64,000 nt of DNA from Ampelocalamus luodianensis. Taxonomy: Eukaryota; Streptophyta; Magnoliopsida; Poales; Poaceae. Position numbers and translations under genes: made by a program. The DNA is taken from NCBI GenBank assembly GCA_036346255.1, contig CM070622.1, positions 23,214,751 through 23,278,750 on the forward strand, written 5' to 3'. The notes beneath the pieces were generated by a model. That model saw only the letters and a program-made list of their open reading frames with translations. It had not been told where the DNA came from and ran no database searches. This document shows positions 34,294-46,252 of the stretch, piece after piece (the stretch's first letter is position 1; each line of letters starts with the position of its first letter).

Positions 34294-34465
34294 CATAGTT
34301 ACCGAATTCGCTATAAACCCCGCGAATCGCGAAACAGATTCATCGAACCCAAACCAGTTTAGGGTACAGGATTCGTGTTTGCAGTGAAAATTGGAAGAAA
34401 AAGTGGCAAACTACGAATCCGAATCCCGTACCGCGACTCGAATGCACCGTGTTTCTGGTAACTAT
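34294..34465. mobile_element. Small MITE in the copia integrase/RT linker
   Basis: The ends CATAGTTACC and GGTAACTAT are inverted. Flanks GGTTGCACC (34285-34293) and GGTTGTACC (34466-34474) match in eight of nine bases. At 172 bp it has no ORF. Mutator-like or hAT origin is not decided. Confidence 0.72.
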
Positions 34466-36737
34466 GGTTGTACCCCAAGAAGGCACACCTTTGTGACTGA
34501 AACATGAGTTTATGTTGAATTATAGGACCGCAAGTTTGGCCAACATGCACACCCGAATGCTCTCAAACTAGAGTAATCAAGTTTGATTCCAAGGAATAAC
34601 TCAAAAGGAGTGTGGTTACGAAAGACTAGATTAGGCAATCTATTGGTCAAGTAGCATGCAGTCACAAAAGCTTCATCCTAAAAGCGAATAGGAATAGAAG
34701 AATGAGCAAGAAGGGCTAAAACCATTTCAACTATGTGACGGTGCTTTCTTTCAGCTAATCCATTTTGTTGATGAGTGTGTAGACAAGACACACAATGTTG
34801 GATGCTAGCCTTTTTTAGAAAAGTGTCGAGACACTGGTATTCACCTCTCCAATCGGATTGGATGCACAAGATTTTTTTTGTTTAGAAGTCGTTCACCATG
34901 TGTTTGGAACCGAAGAAAAATATATTCAACATCAGATTTGTGTTTGGGCAAATAGATCCATGTAAACTTATTGTAATCATCAATAAAGCTTACATAGTAT
35001 TTGAATCCACCAACATATTTGGTAGCTGGACCCCAAACATCTGAAAATACGAGTTCTAAAGGACTAGAAGACATTGCTAGAGTTTGCAAAAGGCAGCTGA
35101 TGGCTTTTTGCCATCTGACATGCATCACACACACTTACAATGCTTTTATTAGATGAAAACTCTAAGCTATTTGATTTAAGAACTTGTTGAATGACAATGG
35201 AAGAAGGATGCCTAAGACGATTGTGCCACAACTCGGTTGAAGGTTTTACTGACAACAAAGCCTACCTAGACTGCAACAATAGGATATAGGCCACCTTCAC
35301 ATTTGCCTCAAAGAAGAATGTTCCTCGTTGAACGATCCTTTACGTAGAGGTGGGGATGGAATTCAAAAAAGATGTTGTTGATGGCAGCAAGGCGATGTAC
35401 AAAAAGAAGATTGCGTGTTGCATTTGGTGTGTGCAGAACATGGTTAAGATGCAATTTTTTGGAGGCTTTTTTAGAGGCAGTAGGAATATGAGAAAGACCA
35501 ATATGAAGTATAGACAAACCTGAATCATTGGCTGCTTGAACCTGATATTTGCCATTGTATCTCTCCCTCATCGTGAGACGATCGAGATCATTGGTGAGGT
35601 AGTCGGTCGCTCCGGTGTCATTGTACCAATTGGCACCAATGGCGTAGGAAGGAGTTGCAGCAGCAAAGTTTTCCATATGACCATCATCCACTTGATATGA
35701 GTGATCAAAGCGGTGATGGCACTAGGCTAGAGCATGCCCAGTCTTACCGCATAATTGACACATAGGTCTTCCTCCAACTTGGCCACTGCGATAGTTCTTG
35801 TTGCCGCCATTGAAGCCACCAAAGTTGCCGCGGTAGCCACCATCATTGTCGCGGTCGGAATTCTCCTTGCCACGGTAGGAATTATTTTTTCCTTTGCCAC
35901 CACGATTCTTCCCTTGTGGAGCATTGCCAGCATTGCCACGATTGCCTCCTCTTGAATTGTCTCAGTCCATAAACTTGGCCGAAACTCCGTCGCCTTGAGA
36001 GAACTCATGGTTGCGCATCTCAAGATGCAGCTCAAATCTCATCAGATGCACGTAGACATCATTCAGGGACATGGAATCTGCTCGAGTAGTGACCGAGGTG
36101 ACTAGAGAATCATACTCATCATCTAACCCCAGAAAGCAGATATGACATGAATTCTTCATCACGCAGAGGTTGGCCGATAGAGGCTAACATGTCCGCCCAT
36201 TCCTTCATCCTGTTGAAGTACACGGACGCAAACAGATCTCTCTTCTTAAAGTTGGAGAGCTGCATTCGTATCTCCACCACTCTTGCCTTTGATTGAGAGG
36301 GAAAAAGTCTCTCCGGGGTTGTCCATACCTCACTAGCAGTGCCGAGGAAGAGGACATGCATCACCAAGTCGCTGGACAGTGATGACAGGACCAGGGTGAG
36401 GACCATCTAGTCCTGCTGCAACCATTAGGTGTACTCCGGATTTGGAGTTTGAGTCGCACCTGACTCGGTCGTCATTGCGATCATCGGCGCAGGGCATAGA
36501 GCCGTTCTATCGACGTACCCTACTAACTCCTGACTTCGCAGGTAGGGAAGAAACTGTGCTCTCCAGACGAAGTAGTTATTGTGCGTCAACTTGATGTTGG
36601 CAAGAGGCCAAGAGACGGCACCGCCGGTAGTAAGTTGGCTGCTGTTGATGCTTGAGAGCCTGACGTCGAAGACCTTATGTACGGTACATGGACATGGCTG
36701 CTAGGTTTGGAAGGGCTCTGGAAGGGCTCTGATACCA

Positions 36738-36990
36738 TGTGAAAATAGATGGCAAAGAGAGAATAGAAAGTAGATAGAACACGCACGCAAACACGAGCCG
36801 CCGGAGAGCTTTATATAGCCTGAACTACTGCCGTGCCGTTAATAGCCTGGACTGTAGCAGACCAGGAAACAGATAATACAACCGTATACAGCTGGGTTAC
36901 AGATAGATATAGATAGATAATTAGAAGCTTACAAGGAAGTTTAAACATGAAATTATCTACATGTCAACCAACATAATCTATTCTTTAACA
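36738..36990 (-). repeat. 5' LTR of the intronic copia
   Basis: Partner of 30660-30903. The inner side reads TGGTATCAGAGCC on the minus strand (36725-36737), a perfect iMet-type primer-binding site. Confidence 0.93.
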
Positions 36991-37327
36991 AAAAGAACAG
37001 TTCAAGATTGACTTAGAAATACAGCTTTTGGACAATGGGTTGTAAATATAATAGTACAGTAGAAACAAGCTCAAGAATACTACTATATAAGGTGCAAGTA
37101 AAAAAACGTGATTATTCGGAGGCACAAAACAACTGCATATATCACTTTCTGACTGAAACTACAAGTCTACAACATGAGCTCAGAGAGGAGATAGGACAAC
37201 GTGAAAGAGTTCAAATCAAGTGCCAGAAGGGAAAACGTATACATTCATGATAATACGCATCAGGATTCTTACTATTTGCAATATTTAAACTGAACTATTC
37301 AGGGAATCAAGAAAGCATGACACTTAC

Positions 37328-37416
37328 AGGGAAGTTGGTGGTAGCATTTACGCCCCAATATTTCAGAGCAGCAAGGTCATAAGCCCTAGCGGCCTTATCT
37401 TCTTTGTCATAGCCAC
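37328..37416 (-). CDS. AIL exon 4
   Basis: Encodes GYDKEDKAARAYDLAALKYW and GVNATTNFP, the end of AP2 repeat 1. The acceptor is GTACAG and the donor GTAAGT. VNA replaces the more usual three-residue segment of this loop in relatives. Confidence 0.94.
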
Positions 37417-37505
37417 CTGTACCTTTCCACAAATATTTGTAAGCTTCCACTTGCACTGAAAAGGCAAACTTATCAATACAAATAGCAGGAGGTGACTGTT
37501 CATAC

Positions 37506-37514
37506 CCAAGTAAA
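37506..37514 (-). CDS. AIL exon 3, 9-nt micro-exon
   Basis: TTTACTTGG lies between TTCAG and GTATG on the minus strand. It joins CAAG of exon 2 to GTGGC of exon 4 to give Q-V-Y-L-G-G-Y, the conserved residues of AP2 repeat 1. A 9-nt exon at this position is known for AIL and related AP2 genes. Confidence 0.9.
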
Positions 37515-39499
37515 CTGAAGAAAGTCACCATACGGTCGGCAGGATGACAAGCACAGAGTAGACATTAGAAGCCAAGTTATTTTGAACCAATAGAGATGAG
37601 AAAAACAGAAATAATTGCATAGAGAAAACATGTAGTAGTCTTTCCTGTGATTTTTACAAGGAAATTTGATCCATAGAACTTAACACCTAGCTGAGCAAAT
37701 AGTCACTATATTAACATGTAAATACCGTCAACTAAAACTACGTCCACTGTGCACCAAAGTTGATTGCAAAAAGGCAGCATGTTTCTGTAGCAGGTAGGCA
37801 TTGGTTAACAGCAACAATGACATGTGATCCATATCAAATGTAACGACAAAACTACTTTTTTTTACATTATTGGTAATAGCAATACACAAGGTATGCTACC
37901 TTGCAAAAATCTAGAGCAATTGTTCCTCCAGACAACAAAGCATGCCCTCAACACATTTCAACTCATACAATGCATTGTACTGTCAATATATTATTTCCTA
38001 AATGCAACGTAGGCCCCCTCTTTTAGCTGCATGCATGGATTCTCTGCCTAGGACATGAGCCATGCACCATGCAAAAGTGGGAAGGCCAACTCAAATCTAA
38101 CGACAGAATCTGAAGATAAGAATACATCCGCATGTGTAAGAAGCGTGTAATAGTTCACGTCATGGCAATGCATTTTGCACAAAAGCATGCGATTCAAATA
38201 TAGTCTCGATCGACCATTTGATTCCTCGACTGAATGCCAATATTCCCGTTTGTACGATCCCATATATAGTCCGTGATGTTATTGCATGCTTTCTTATACT
38301 ACCATAGACGACTGAGTGCAGCTAAGGCCAGTATGGACATGCAGCCATATTGGTATAAACGATCATTATGATGCGAACCTGATCTCCATTGATCGTATAC
38401 ATGGCCAATCACATGTCCTCTATCGATCGAGGCTAAACTATTCGCTTTGCCATCTTGCTAGAAATCTAGAACTGCATTGCCTTGAGCTGTCGACGTCCAG
38501 CGTAAAGTGCATGCGCCGTGCGCATGCTCACTCGTGCAAATGTATCCCCGACACGAACAAAACTCTCTTGGACATCAACAAAGACGCGCGTAGAAACAAT
38601 TCTAACTTGGTCATGCTTTTGGGCGCTGCTTAGCTGTGTCCCTGCTACAAAGTGGTCATACTCAAGACACAATTTCAAAAATCAAAACTCTCGCCGTGCA
38701 TTGCATGGCAGATGAAAAACAAAAAAACGGAAGACTTACTCACTTGCAGCAAAAGGAAGGAAGAAACCGACCCAATTAAAACACCAAACACCTCATGCGT
38801 GCATGAACTAAAACAAAAAAGAAAAGAAAAAAATAAGCAAAAGCGGCATACACTGCACTGACAAGCTGGCATATGCTCCCAACCTACCTACCCACGGCCA
38901 GATTAACCAACAACACTTCATAAGAAATTACCCCGGTAATTAATTTGTTTGTGCGGTATAATTAGTCACAAGAGCCTGATCTCGAGAGAAAATAAAGAAG
39001 GACTGTTTATCTATAAATTGTCTGAAATTTTGTTAAGTTTAAGTCACTTGTTGTGACCATTGTTGTGATTATTGGATCAATATCCAATCATATAACACAT
39101 CAATTTCTATACAAATTCAATGATCTGTTGTAACTTAAACTTAAAAAAATTTCAAACAATTTAAAACTAACAAAACCGAATAAAGAAACAGGCATCTACT
39201 AATGATCTACACGGTCAAAGAGGTGGCCCATCGGGGCCCGGCTCCGCAGAGAATCGGGGAAGTGGGTGAGTGGTCTCCCCTCGTCATCATCATTAACAGA
39301 GATGCGTGTCACTTCATGCATGCGATCTCTCTCACGCACACACTGTCACGGCATCCCATCGTATCCCACCCTTCCCACCGTACACAGAAGATCCACACCC
39401 CCAAAGGAAATCCCGTAACCTCGCGGTAATCACCACCTTAAGCTCAGTAATCCCTCGGTTAGAGGGTGATCAGAAGAGAGGCGAGAGTGGTTAAATCAC
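37515..39499 (-). other. AIL intron 2
   Basis: About 2 kb without a recognised gene, transposon or long repeat; A/T-rich with several short A-runs. Splicing must recognise the 9-nt micro-exon at its 3' end. Confidence 0.8.
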
Positions 39500-39582
39500 C
39501 TTGGCGACCCTTGCGCTTCTGGCCCTCCCGCCGGCACGTGTTGTCCCACAGGTGCGCCTCGTACCGCCCCGTCCACCTGTGC
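39500..39582 (-). CDS. AIL exon 2
   Basis: Encodes HRWTGRYEAHLWDNTC followed by RREGQKRKGRQ. The acceptor is GCGCAG, the donor GTGATT. The RREGQ insertion marks the ANT/AIL lineage rather than the euAP2 or WRI1 types. Confidence 0.95.
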
Positions 39583-39710
39583 CTGCGCCACACGTGCGTG
39601 CCCCGGAACCAATCAATCAGTGGTACTCCGAAGCAACTAATCACGTGATAATTAATCACACTCCCTAACCACGCTCATCACTCGCTAAGCGCAGCTAGCC
39701 ACTGCAGTAC

Positions 39711-39841
39711 CTGGTCACCCCGCGGTAGGAGGACGTCCTGTGGCCGGTGGCCTGCACCAGCGGCAGCTCCGGCGACGGAGGCGGTGGCGCCGCCGGCGCA
39801 GAGGGGGCGGCGAAGGCGGTCGACACCCCGGAGGACCTCGG
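39711..39841 (-). CDS. AIL exon 1, second part
   Basis: Continues the frame as PRSSGVSTAF, a Pro-rich stretch, then LVQATGHRTSSYRGVTR, the start of AP2 repeat 1. The donor is GTACTG at 39710. Splice phase 2 within the Arg codon matches the next exon. Confidence 0.92.
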
Positions 39842-40828
39842 TGTTAGAAATTGGCCCATATGAGTGAGGCCCATTTTCTATAATTCCAAAGCATTTATGG
39901 GTTAGTACCATATTGCTAAGGCAAGGTGGAAGTGACCAACATATAAGGTGGAGTCCTTGCCACTCCTTGAAACATGTAACACATGGATGGATGAGGATGG
40001 CATGAGGAGGGCTCTGGCTAAACACACACACGCATGCACGCGCGCGCGCGTTCGCGTATTTTCGCGTGAAAAATCGCGTGACTTGTGACTTGCGACGCGC
40101 GACCGTGCCGTGACGTGGCAGACCAAGTCCACCTTATTTTTGCTGAACCATGCATCTCTCTCTCTCTGTTTGAATGAGATTCAAATGTTTAAATTTCAGG
40201 CTTTATTGAGTGATGATGACAGCGCTTACGGTGGGTAAATGATCGTTAAGTGTGACGATTACGATGGGTAAAAGGCGGTTAAGTGTAGCGATTACGATGG
40301 GTAAATGGTGGTTAAGTGTCGATTACGGTGGGTAAATGGTCGTTTAATCTGTCGATTACGATGCGCATCTATATATGTCCGAGACGCCCGATTGCATAGT
40401 GAGTACAAGAATAGCCTCCATTTCTTCTTCCTTCTAATCTGTGCTGCTGTACTGCGCCGTCTGAACCCTGCCGACTCTTCTTCTCGGCGTGCACCGTGAA
40501 GAAGGGAAGCGGTATCTCCGAACCGTTGCTGCCGTGGAGACTTGCACGAGGGCGGCAATAAGGTTTCGGCAGCGATCTGCGCGACCGCTTGTCGCCTCGC
40601 GACATCTACGTTTACGCATCGCATCAACTCTGCGCTGCGCTTCGCTCTTCATCGGACCCATCCGTAAGTCTCCGTGTGATTGATAGACTTGTTTACATCC
40701 CGGTTTTCATATATTGTGAAGTACAATGAGTTGTCCTACTAGCGATCTTGTTTTATGCATCATTACTCTTTTACAATATTTGCCTTCTAATAAAATTTGG
40801 AATTAAAATATTGCCCTCATTTTTAACA
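39842..40828 (+). repeat. 5' LTR of the exonic copia
   Basis: Contains four tandem copies of a 31-34 bp unit (GATTACG(A/G)TGGGTAAATGG...TTAAGTGT) at about 40225-40365, just upstream of CTATATATG near 40370, which is a likely promoter. Many differences from the right LTR fall at CAG/CTG sites. Confidence 0.93.
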
Positions 40829-40867
40829 TTCCAGAAACCTTATTGTAAACTTTGTTGCAACACAACT

Positions 40868-43800
40868 ATGGCTGGAGCTTCTGATGCTATGAAACCTGAG
40901 AGGTTTTCTCGTCGAATTTCGTAGATGGCGCACTAGAGCCAAGTTCGCTCATGTCTTTGAAATTGTGGTGGGTAATCCACCCACGATATCCGTTCTGATT
41001 GACCAAGATATGCGATTCGATAATGCGAACAACATCGCTCTTGGCGCCTTCGACCATTCTCGCGGATCGGCTCTATGATGTGTACATGGACTATAAGTCC
41101 GCCACGAGTTGTGGGATGCACTAGAGCACAAATATGCAGAGGCAGAGGCGGTCGTTGGCTCTATATGTGTGAGCAATTCTTCGACTTTACCATGGATGAG
41201 GCTAAGTCCATAGTTGGACAAGCTCATGATCTCCGGCTATTGGTTGGTGAGATTGCGCATCCGGCCGTGTGTTGCCTCCTAAGTTTGTGGTCTGGGCATT
41301 GTCGCCAAACTTCTGTTTCTTGGCGGGATTTTGCCACTAGCTTGAAACACAAGAGGAAGAGATTTCTTGAAGATCTCATTGCCGCCCTCGATGTGGAAGA
41401 AAAGGCAAGAGCAAAAGATGCACCCAAGACTTCAGTCGAACAATGCAAATTTTATAGAGAAAAGATCATGCAAAGAAGTACAAATCCAACAAAACGAACA
41501 AGACAACTAGCTTTAAGAAGAAAATCGAGAAAAAGGATATGAAGAACATCACCGCTTTGTGTGTGGGAAAACGGTCATATGGCGAAAGACTGTCATTTCC
41601 GCAAAGCGAGAGATGGTGAACGACCAAAGAAGAAGGTCATCAACGTGATCATAGGCGAGGCCTCGACTTCGTGGAGGGTATAGTAATTCTCCTGTTGTTT
41701 TTCAGCATGTCAATCCACCGATTGGTGGGTTGATACCGTGCTAATGTTCACGTATGTTCTGATATTTCCTTGTTTTCTTCTTACCAGCAGCAGGCTTCCT
41801 CCGTCATAATGGGAAACGGATCGCATGCTTCTGTTCTTGGTGTTGGCACGGTAGAACTGAAGCTTACTTCAGGGAAGACTGTCCACTTGAAGAACGTGCA
41901 GCATGCTCCTACAATAAACAAGAACCTCGTTAGTGGTTCTGTTCTATGTAGGGACGGTTATAAGCTAGTCTTTGAGTCAAATAAAATTGTAATGTCTAAG
42001 TTCGGGAATTTTGTTGGTAAAGGCTATGAGAGCGGAGGCTTGTTCCGCCTAAGTACTTTAGAGTCTTGTTATAATCTGAATGTTGCAACTGGTTTAAATA
42101 AATGTGAGGCAAATATTTGGCATTCTCGTTTCTGTCATATTGGTTTTGATAGTATTGCTAGAATGTCCAGATTAGATTTAATTCCAAAATGTGAAATTGT
42201 CAAAGGATCAAAGTGCGACCATGTGTGCAAGCAAAGCGACCTCATAAACCCTTTAAGGGATTAGAGGACGAAAAGAACTTGGCACCATTAGATCTTGTTC
42301 ATTCAGATTTGTGTGAAATGAATGGATTGTTGACCAAAGGAGGCAAAAGATATTTTTAACTTTTATTGATGATGCAACACGCTCTTCGCTATGTGTATTT
42401 GCTAAAAACTAAGGATGAAGCTTTATACTACTTTAAGACTTATAAGGCCGAGGTTGAGAACCAACTAGAGAAGAAAATAAAAGACTAAGGTCCGATCGTG
42501 GAGGAGAGTACATCTCTCATGAATTTTCTCAATTACATTACGAGCATGGAATAGTCCATGAATTTACACCACCATATTCACCCCAATCAAATGGGGTAGT
42601 GAGAGGAAAAACCGCACACTAACGGACTTGGTTAATGCCATGTTAGAGAGTTTGGTATGCCTAAGACATGGTGGGGAAGCTATATTGACAAAGAACTTTC
42701 GTCCTAAACAGAGTAATCACTAAAAAGAGTGATATTACTCCATATGAGGGATTGAAGGAGAAAACCCAATGTCAATTTTCTGCGAACTTGGGGTGTTTGG
42801 CCAAGGTCAATATACCATTGCGAAAAGAGAAAGCTTGGACCTAAAACAATCGATTGTATTTTTTAGGATATGCTCATAATAGCACGACCTATAGATTTTT
42901 AGTAGTTAAATCAGAAATTCTGAGATTATTGCTAACACAATAATGGAGTCTAGAGATGCTTCATTCTTTGAGGATTATTTTCCTATGAGAATAGCAGCAA
43001 GATTTCACAAACCGAGAATGTTCAAATTGAAAATAATCAAACTTCGAACTTCCCACCATCTACGAACCAATATGTGATATCCCTGAGGAGGATAACAATC
43101 TAGTCACAGAAGCTCTTCGTAGGAGCAAGAGACAAAGGGTTGAGAAAACCTTTGGTGATGACTTTATTGTATACCTCGTGGATGATGTGCCAAAGACCCT
43201 TTCAGAGGCTTATGCATCTTCGATCTTGAGTATTGGAAAGAAGCGATCCAGTGCGAGATGGACTCTATCATGGCTAATGGGACTTGGGAGATCACCGATC
43301 GTCCCATCGGTGCAAACACAGAGGATGTAAGTGGATCTTTAAAAGAAACTAAGACCGATGGTACTATTGAGAAGTACAAGGCAAGACTTGTGGCCAAGGG
43401 TTACACCTGAAAGAGGAGAAGATTTCTTTGATACCTATTCTCCTGTCGCCAGACTAACCACCATCAGAGTGCTCCTTGCGTTAGCATCCTCTTATGGTCT
43501 ACATGTCCATCAAATGGATGTAAAGACAGCTTTTCTTAATGGAGAGTTGGAGGAAGAAATCTATATGGATCAACTTTGATGGTTTTGTGATTTCAGACAG
43601 AAAATAAGGTATGTAGATTATTGAAATCCTTATATGGTCTAAAGCAAGCACCTAAACAATGGCACGAGAAATTTGATAAAACTTTAACATCTGCGGCTTT
43701 GTTGTGAATGAAGTGATAAATGTGTATACTATCGTTATGGTGGGGTCAAGGAGTGATCTTGTGCCTATATGTAGATGACATACTTATATTTGGAACAAAC

Positions 43801-44450
43801 ATCTGCCAGTAATTGACGAGGTCAAATCTTTTTATCTCGATGCTTTGATATGAAAGACTTAGGAGAGGCGATGTTATTCAAATATTAAATTAATCAAGAA
43901 CAAGGATGGGATCACTTTGAGTCAATCTCATTATCTTTGAGAAAATCTTAAGCCGTTTGGCTATGAGAATTGTAAAATTTCTCCAACTCCCTATGATGCA
44001 AGCATTAAGCTTGAAAGAATCAAGGGTTAGGAAAAGATCAATTAAGATTTTCACAAATTATTGGATCACTTATGTATCTATCTGGTGCCACAAGACTGAC
44101 ATATCATTTCTTTGTGAGCAAATTAAGTCGGTTTACTTCTAACCTGGAGATGATCACCGGGAGGCACTTGAGAGAGTGTTGCGCTATTTGAGAGGCACAA
44201 CCTCATACGGAATTCACTATCTTGGGCATCCTTCCGTATTAGAAGGATATAGTGATTCAAATTGGATCTCGATGCGAGATGAGATCAAAGCTACAAGTGG
44301 TTATGTCTTTACACTAGCGAGTCTGCGGTTTCATGGAGGTCGTGTAAGCAGACTATATTGACGAGGTCAACTATGGAAGCGAACTTGTAGCACTAGACAC
44401 GACTCTCGTTGAGGCCGAATGGCTTAGAGAGCTTCGTTGGACTTGCCACC
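40868..44450 (+). pseudogene. copia gag-pol of the exonic element, frameshifted
   Basis: Gag starts MAGASDAMKPERFS at 40868; further gag at 41060-41540 (CEQFFDFTMDEAKSIVGQAH). A CCHC knuckle lies near 41555-41600. Protease VDT.A follows near 41730. Integrase region 41770-42700 (VIMGNGSHASVLGVGTVEL, IWHSRFCHIGFDSIARMSRL). Reverse transcriptase 43350-43900 (HQMDVKTAFLNGELEEEIYM, LYVDDILIFGTN with the YVDD site near 43768). RNase H 44160-44400 (LRYLRGTTSYGIHYLG, SGYVF). Most frame breaks remove one or two bases at CTG or CTGG words, leaving CG. Confidence 0.9.
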
Positions 44451-45259
44451 GGTTGCGAAACCAATACCAGCAATCCTAATGTCTTGTGATAATCAAACGG
44501 TGTTGATTAAGGTTACAAGTACTAAGGATAACATGAAGTCCTCCGGACATGTGAAGCGAGGCTTAAATCACGTAAAATTGAGGAACTCGGGTGATTCTCG
44601 TGAATTATATACGTCTCGAGAAAATCGCGCACCCTTTCACAAAGGGGCTAGCACGGAAGGCGATTTCCGTTGCGTCTATGGACATGAGAATGAGGCCCAT
44701 TGGAGTTACAACTCAACAAGAACCCATACCTTTTTGATCGGAGATCCGTGACTTAGGCAATGGGAAAAACAAGTTCATGTTGTAACAAGAGAGTATATAT
44801 TCTTTGAATCCATGTCCTAATAGACAAATTACTCTCGATCAGTATGGAAGGATGGCATAAAGTCTTAATATATTCTGTTGTCCAAATGAGGAAAAGGTAT
44901 TAGCTGCAGGATACCTAGAAAGAATATACCTACTTGAGCCCAAGCTGTGAGGTCGCAGTTCACGAGAATAGGGCATTCTCTAGAAAGCTCATGAGCGAGA
45001 TAAGGAGCATGACCAAATAACGCCCGTTTAGGCGCGGTTCTTTGACACCTAGTATCGCTTGAGATTTCAAGTGAAATCTAATCACAAAAGCTGTGAATTC
45101 AAGGCATGGTCCATTCATCACCGTGAGAAGATGAATCTTGTCATTCTAGGTGCAAGTTCAACCTGCGGGACTTACACTAAAAGACGGTATATTAACAAGA
45201 TTTCAAAGACAATATCTTTGATATCCTTTTTGCTTCTTGCTTTGGAATTGGTGGGGGAT

Positions 45260-46248
45260 TGTTAGAAATTGGCCCATATGAGTGAGGCCCATTTTCTATA
45301 ATTCCAAAGCATTTATGGGTTAGTACCATATTGCTAAGGCAAGGTGGAAGTGACCAACATATAAGGTGGAGTCCTTGCCACTCCTTGAAACATGTAACAC
45401 ATGGATGGATGAGGATGGCATGAGGAGGGCTCGCTAAACACACACATGCATGCACGCTGCTGCGTTCACAGTATTTTCGCGTGAAAATCGCGTGACTTGT
45501 GACTTGCGACGCGCGACCGTGCCGTGACGTGGCAGACCAAGTCCACCTTATTTTTGCTGAACCATGCATCTCTCTCTCTCTGTTTGAATGAGATTCAAAT
45601 GTTTAAATTTCAGGCTTTATTGAGTGATGATGACAGCGATTACGGTGGGTAAATGATCGTTAAGTGTAACGATTACGATGGGTAAAAGGTCGGTTAAGTG
45701 TGACGATTACGGTGGGTAAATGGTGGTTAAGTGTGTCGATTACGATGGGTAAATGGTCATTTAATCTGTCGATTACCGATGCGCATCTATATATGTCTGG
45801 AGACGTCCAGTGCATAGTGAGTACAAGAATAGCCTCCATTTCTTCTTCCTTCTAATCTGTGCTGCTGTACTGCGCCGTCTGAACCCTGCCGACTCTTCTT
45901 CTCGGCGTGCACCGTGAAGAAGGGAAGCGGTATCTCGAACCGTTGTTGCTGTGGAGACTTGCACGAGGGCGGCAATAAGGTTTCTGGGCAGCGCATCTGC
46001 GCGACCGCTTGCTGCACTGCGACATCTACGTTTCTGCACTGCATCAACTCTGCGCTGCTTCCTGCTCTTCATCAGACCCATCTGTAAGTCTACTGTGTGA
46101 TTGATAGACTTGTTTACATCCTGGTTTTCATATATTGTGAAGTACAATGAGTTGTCTGCTAGCAGTACTGTTTTATGCATCATTACTCTTTTACAATATT
46201 TGCCTTCTAATAAAATTTGGAATTAAAATATTGCCCTCATTTTTAACA
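45260..46248 (+). repeat. 3' LTR of the exonic copia
   Basis: Same structure as the left LTR, including the four-unit repeat at about 45636-45780. It ends 210 bp inside the AIL start codon, so its transcription would run out toward the AIL promoter on the opposite strand. Confidence 0.93.
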
Positions 46249-46252
46249 TTGG

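Larger units (their letters stand above)
32500..36410 (-). pseudogene. copia gag-pol, RT core missing
   Basis: Gag segment at 36119-36406 (LVLSSLSSDLVMHVLF, SVYFNRMKEWADMLASIG). Zinc knuckle with one internal stop. Protease DTGA motif. GAG-preintegrase HHCC at 35064-35258 (LWHNRLRHPS, CDACQMAKSH). Integrase at 34841-35134 (DVWGPATKYVGGFKYYVSFI). Reverse transcriptase N-terminus at 33611-33901 (WVYKLKKKADGTIECYKARL) and LHGVLEE-like sequence near 33480. The stretch that should carry the YVDD active site is replaced at about 33045-33395. RNase H at 32550-33040 (NIAFSVNKVCQFLQTPTDLH, LSANPVFHSHTKHIEVDFHF). Confidence 0.9.
30660..36990 (-). mobile_element. Ty1/copia element in AIL intron 4
   Basis: LTRs at 30660-30903 and 36738-36990 start TGTGAAAAT and end TTCTTTAACA; the 5-bp duplication AAAAG flanks them (30655-30659 and 36991-36995). 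Gag is at about 35960-36410, a knuckle (MCQLCGKTGHALA) near 35735, protease (WYNDTGATDYLT) near 35610, integrase 34680-35260, reverse transcriptase 33350-33900, RNase H 32550-33040. The copy holds three later changes: an inserted 1.5-kb segment, a repeat block in place of the RT core and a small MITE. It cannot be autonomous. Confidence 0.95.
30493..37327 (-). other. AIL intron 4, expanded by a copia element
   Basis: 6.8 kb, of which 6.3 kb is the copia element at 30660-36990. Without it the intron would be about 500 bp. The element lies in the same orientation as the gene. Confidence 0.9.
39842..46248 (+). mobile_element. Ty1/copia element inside AIL exon 1
   Basis: LTRs of 987 and 989 bp (39842-40828, 45260-46248) begin TGTTAGAAATTGG and end TTTTTAACA; a polypurine tract GGTGGGGGA abuts the right LTR (about 45250-45258). 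The interior codes for gag from the ATG at 40868, then protease, integrase, reverse transcriptase and RNase H. The flanks are TCGG (39838-39841) and TTGG (46249-46252), a target duplication with one C-to-T change; the neighbouring AIL codons join in frame. The element is antisense to AIL. Confidence 0.95.
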
